Source of the DNA: Tenodera sinensis
Taxonomy: Eukaryota > Arthropoda > Insecta > Mantodea > Mantidae
DNA length: 64,000 bases
Assembly (NCBI GenBank): GCA_030765045.1
Contig: CM060972.1
Location: 57,178,971 to 57,242,970, forward strand
Direction of reading: 5' to 3'
The notes below the pieces were generated by a model. The model did no database searches. It was not told the origin of the DNA and worked only from the letters and a program-made list of their open reading frames with translations. A program made the position numbers and the translations under genes. Shown here piece after piece: positions 60,152-64,000 of this stretch (within the stretch, counting starts at the first letter, position 1; each line of letters begins with the position of its first letter).

Positions 60152-61273
60152 CAACAACAACAAGACAGTGTCCTTCAGGAGAGACCAGTGGGAGGAGTCA
60201 GACCTTCCACAAATACCTACATCTGGTGGGCGATACAAGTAGCGAACACTCAATTTTATGGAAATTTATTACTACCTTCTATCATAATTCAATCTTTATT
60301 TTTAAATCTGCTACATACACTAACATAGAACAAGAGGCGAAAAGACAGTGAATAAAGGAACTTGAAATAGTATGTTAGTTTCCATAGTTCATTACAGAAA
60401 TGACATACGTGTAGATATATTATAAATATGTACCTTCAATAAACTAACATATCTTTTATTAAACTTGCTCTTCACACTTTATCTTCTTACAGCTAAGTTA
60501 AAAGAATTGTCTTTTGTCTTCAAATACACTTCAGAAACAGTTATTTTTATTCCCTGAAAAGTTGTGTTTTTGGACTTGTGAACTTTCTAAAATGACCGAT
60601 TCAATTAGCAACAAACTATTTGAATTAATGAATAAAAAGTCTTCGTTTGTCAGCCCATACGGTGTAATGCATTTTTAATTTATGTGCCAGGCATACAGAA
60701 TTGCAATATAATTGTGCGCCGTGCCAGAGAACAGATTACATCATCCCCTATCCCTGTAATTAGCCACTCGCTTAATCTTAGTCTACAATTGCATTATGAG
60801 AAGAGAGCCTAAGGTCTCTTCCACATAAGTTTGCCCCGCATGTCTTAACTGTTACGTGATTAGCAACTTCTCATTGGCTGCTGTCTTGAAACAGGCTATT
60901 CTGGGATGTAAAATAATTCCTTACTTTAAATAAACATTTATCGCAATATATTAGATTTATATTATAATAACTCCTTAAGTAGGCTGCAGATTTTCCAAGC
61001 AGTTTGCTTCAGGTTGTCTACACACAAAGCATTAGATCCTTCGCACAAAATGTAAACAGTGTGGCTGTGAGTCAGATATGGAAGGGGCACGATCACGTGA
61101 CCACTGCAGGCGTACAGAAGAGTGAATAAATAACAATAGCATGACAATGCCATCGACTGTAGAGCATATACTGCCTATGTTTACATATTTCCTATTACCT
61201 TATGTAATTTATTACAGTTTTCATTCTATCACCATTAATAGTAAGATACAGTGTATCGGATTCTTTAATATAT

Positions 61274-61277
<4 letters not shown>
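60152..61277. other. Presumed intron, no recognised exon or repeat
   Basis: Sequence 5' of the minus-strand exon. AT-rich, with no further exon convincing enough to call. Confidence 0.5.
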
Positions 61278-61316
<39 letters not shown>

Positions 61317-61347
61317 TGTGTGTGTGTCTGTGTGTGTGTCTGTGTGT

Positions 61348-61421
<74 letters not shown>
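61278..61421. repeat. (TG)n microsatellite with TC-interrupted units
   Basis: About 144 bp of TG repeats with regularly spaced 'tgtgtctg' interruptions near 61314-61352. It directly abuts family A copy A28 at 61421. Confidence 0.97.
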
Positions 61422-61835
61422 AATATTTTTCAAGGATACCACACCAAAATTTTAAAGAGAATTCCTGCACTCTAAACTACGGTTTATAACAAAAAGTTTC
61501 GAAAATTTTGATTTTCTCAAAAAGGGCTAACGATTTTCATTAAAGTGACATGTTTAAGATATTTTTCATGGCAAATGAAGTGCACAGTTTGAATTATTTA
61601 TTTATTTTTTAGTCATTCAAAGGGAATGGAATTTCACATACCGACCAGCTTTAAAACAATTGACTGTCACTTAAAGCCTACTGTAGTCAAATATTCCCCT
61701 TGCACCTACAATAAAATAAGTAATAAGATAAACATTATTTTGATTAACATGAATTGGCAAAAAAGAATATGTATTTGTAGGAATAATTTATACAAAAGTA
61801 GAGAAAGTCGTGTGAGTATAACACATGAGATTTTT
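61422..61835 (-). repeat. Family A copy A28, minus strand
   Basis: 'caatatttttcaaggatacc' to 'gagaaagtcgtgtgagtat' and 'cacatgagattttt'. The part of the element normally between the array and 'caatatt' is missing, and the right end is not found beyond the array. The middle is deleted too. Confidence 0.83.
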
Positions 61836-62821
61836 ATTATGCTGAATTACAAACAGAAACAGAAACGAATATTATATAAAATATTGTATAATGGCCTTTA
61901 TGCATAAATGTCAGTAAGTTAATCACATCAACGAAATGCATAATTTAATATATTGAATAGGGATATTCAGGGCTTCGGCATTTAATTATTGCTGCAAAAT
62001 TCAGCCTACTTTTACGAGGATTGATTGATTAATTAATTGCATTAAACGTCCAGTGTAGTAGGCGTGGTTAGCGTTTCGATCCGCTTACAGCTGTGCATCT
62101 TAAGCTCCACTTTGGATGTTTGGGACAATATATGCAAATGGTCCAATATTTTGTGGAATACAAAACTGGAATTTCAGGTGCTTGTGTGGCACAAAAAGTA
62201 ATTAATTATTTTAATTATCTATATTAGGCTCTCAGTAGGATCTGCGTAACTGTGTAGAATAATAGTAATTAATAAATCTCCATAGATTGTTTTAAGGTAA
62301 TCAGACCACTTATACTTATCTAATATCACTTAAGAGTTGTCGGTGATGCTGAAACCAGTTTAGTGCAAGATGAATAACACATAGCATATACAAACAGTAT
62401 TTCCGTAAAGAGGGTGTGATAAGTTTAACAACAAAGTAAAGGAGCGCCTGATGGGAGAGTTGTCTTTTGCATTCAATAGATATTTGTAAAGTCGCTTCAC
62501 AGTCAGAACTTGCAGTTATTTTTACCGTACTATCAACTGTTTTGGGGAACACGTATGCTTTGATATTTCTTCTGCATCAGATTTATATAATGCTATCCCT
62601 TAGATCGAAGTATGAGCATTTTTCGATTATTATTGTTAGTGATCTGTTTGAGCAAGACAATAACTGGTCCTTTATATAGCACTCCACGTGACACAGAATG
62701 ATTGCTCCAATTTGTAGCCTTACAAAATGATACACACAAAATATGATATGCCCCAGGCAAGCACTGGATGCGAAGTGAAGGACTGTTCAACTGTTTTCAT
62801 AATCAATAGAAAGGCTTCATG
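61836..62821. other. No recognised gene
   Basis: AT-rich. 'gtttcgatccgc' near 62075 is weakly B-box-like only. Confidence 0.45.
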
Positions 62822-63190
62822 AAAATATACATTTCATTTGCCATAAAAATATCTCAAACATATGGGATTTTAATCAAAATCGTTTCAAGAAAATAAAGAT
62901 TTTCGAAAAATTGTCGATGTAAAGGATAGTTTAGATTGGAGGAATTTTGTACAAAATCTTTGTGTCGTCTCCTTGAAAGACATTGAACTTGAATACCAAC
63001 CTTGGATTTTAACGAACTTCTCGTTTTTGAGTTATGCTGTCCATAGACTGACAGGCATACACGCGCGCATGGACCTTCTTCTAAGAGTGCCTTTCTCGGA
63101 TTCAGGGGGCCTCGAAACATATTTCTGGTAAAATCTTGACATGAATTTTTGGGCGGAACAACACTTCATCTACGTAGTAGAGAAATTAAA
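62822..63190 (+). repeat. Family A copy A29, right half
   Basis: 'aaaatatacatttcatttgcc' to 'catctacgtagtagagaaatt', followed by an A-run. The palindrome is shortened. Confidence 0.87.
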
Positions 63191-64000
63191 AAAAAAATGA
63201 ATTCGGACAGTGGAGGTATCGAAGTTAACCTTGGGAGATGTAGTTTGTTGATGGTACCATAAACTAACTTTTTGTGGACTCGGCTCGCCAATGAATGGTA
63301 TCGAAGGAGGAAGAGCATCTGATACGAAACGTAAATTAACCGTTCACAACGTAATGAAAAGTTAGAGAAATGCGTTTTGATAATTGGTTTTCACATTAGA
63401 TATAGGTACGAGTATGTAGCCTAAGTTGAAACAGATCTGAAACAGTCAATTATACGTTCCGGACTCTCCGCATCGATGCTCTTATGGCGTGGATACACGC
63501 TTACACACGCATTGAACTCTCTCGTCTCTTCAACCTGAGTCGCGGCCATGGCATTGATGCAATTCAACTTTCCAACTACACATGACAAGTATAAAAGAAC
63601 ACTTGTCAAATTACAAATTAACCCCAAGAACTACAAAACTATTCCAATATTGCACGTGGCTTTGGGGACTTACATCTCTAACACTTTAAATCCTCATGTG
63701 ATTCAACTATCCTAAATCCCTGCCATGGCATTGAATTTCTGACAAATTGCAAGTCCATATACTTTCTCAGTTATTTCCCTTCTAAATCTGAATTACAAAA
63801 ACAGTTCTTTTTTTATCGTTAACGCAATCTATAATTCGTTGTGACCTTGCAGCTCACAGCTGTTCTGTCCGATCAAAACCTTTCCACACACTCACTAATT
63901 CTGTCTCACAATCAACTGCTCCCGACGATACACTCACCAAAACTGGCTTAAGTCTGAACCTAAAAAACACCTGCTCCTTTGTCCGTGCACTCTCGCATTT
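63191..64000. other. Unassigned; possible start exon and repeat at the window end
   Basis: On the minus strand, ATG at 63550 in the context ccATGGCC opens 42 codons beginning MAATQVEETREFNACVSVYP, more G+C-rich than the flanks, but no clear donor. The last 220 bp resembles the pyrimidine-rich sequence at 14940-15190. Confidence 0.3.

Noticed and set aside
59646..60351. 205-codon plus-strand and 147-codon alternative minus-strand frames
   Set aside because: They overlap the splice-bounded minus exon in other frames. High G+C lowers stop frequency, so these are shadows.
61141..61489. Cys-Val or Thr-His repeat proteins
   Set aside because: Translation of the (TG)n tract; no flanking coding signal.

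Overview
This window looks like intergenic or intronic DNA from a large, AT-rich, repeat-loaded animal genome, most likely an arthropod. The evidence is tRNA-derived SINEs, hAT, pogo-like and Harbinger DNA transposons, long (TA)n and (CA)n arrays, spliced-looking exons with GT/AG borders, and no operons or ribosome binding sites. I cannot name the species. No complete protein-coding gene is visible. Open frames up to about 150 codons are expected by chance in sequence this AT-rich, so frames are reported only where splice signals, domain resemblance, base composition or a second copy support them.

The dominant content is one repeat, called family A here. It is about 1 kb long, appears in roughly 27 full or partial copies on both strands, and by my tally covers about 15 kb, nearly a quarter of the window. 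Its left end reads ACTTTCTCTACT and its right end is the near-palindrome CTTCCTCTACTTAC-TATAC-GTAGTAGAGAAAGT, so the termini form a short inverted repeat. A fixed internal site carries a CA-rich microsatellite in many copies. No coding capacity is visible.

Other elements can be delimited from target-site duplications. There are three hAT-like elements with 8-bp duplications (13094-13992, 25801-26480, 34954-36137), the first carrying a transposase C-terminal remnant. A TG...CA element of 693 bp (8943-9635), probably a solo LTR, splits one family A copy. A 60-bp retroposon with a 13-bp duplication sits inside another copy. Several minus-strand SINEs have 12-bp duplications (42450-42816, 48158-48434, 54770-54948). 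There are also a pogo-like MITE (27068-27540), a foldback (7509-7750), and a decayed Harbinger transposase (18053-18341).

The most gene-like pieces are these. A GC-rich, glutamine-containing internal exon lies on the minus strand (59825-60148) with strong acceptor and donor sites. A coding-like exon is present twice around 40.2 and 41.5 kb, with a conserved reading frame across two diverged copies. A candidate start exon and second exon lie at 49998-50143 and 50985-51061. Shorter exon-like pieces lie near 2.3, 6.6 and 42.1 kb.

By region: 0-6 kb is mostly family A copies with one exon-like island; 6-18 kb holds a foldback, SINE, LTR, hAT-1 and a Helitron-like tail; 18-28 kb holds the Harbinger remnant, inverted family A clusters, family C, hAT-2 and the pogo MITE; 28-38 kb is AT-rich with hAT-3; 39-43 kb and 49-51 kb share a duplicated gene-like segment (family G); 52-64 kb holds more family A, the second pogo and family C copies, the best exon, and a long (TG)n tract.
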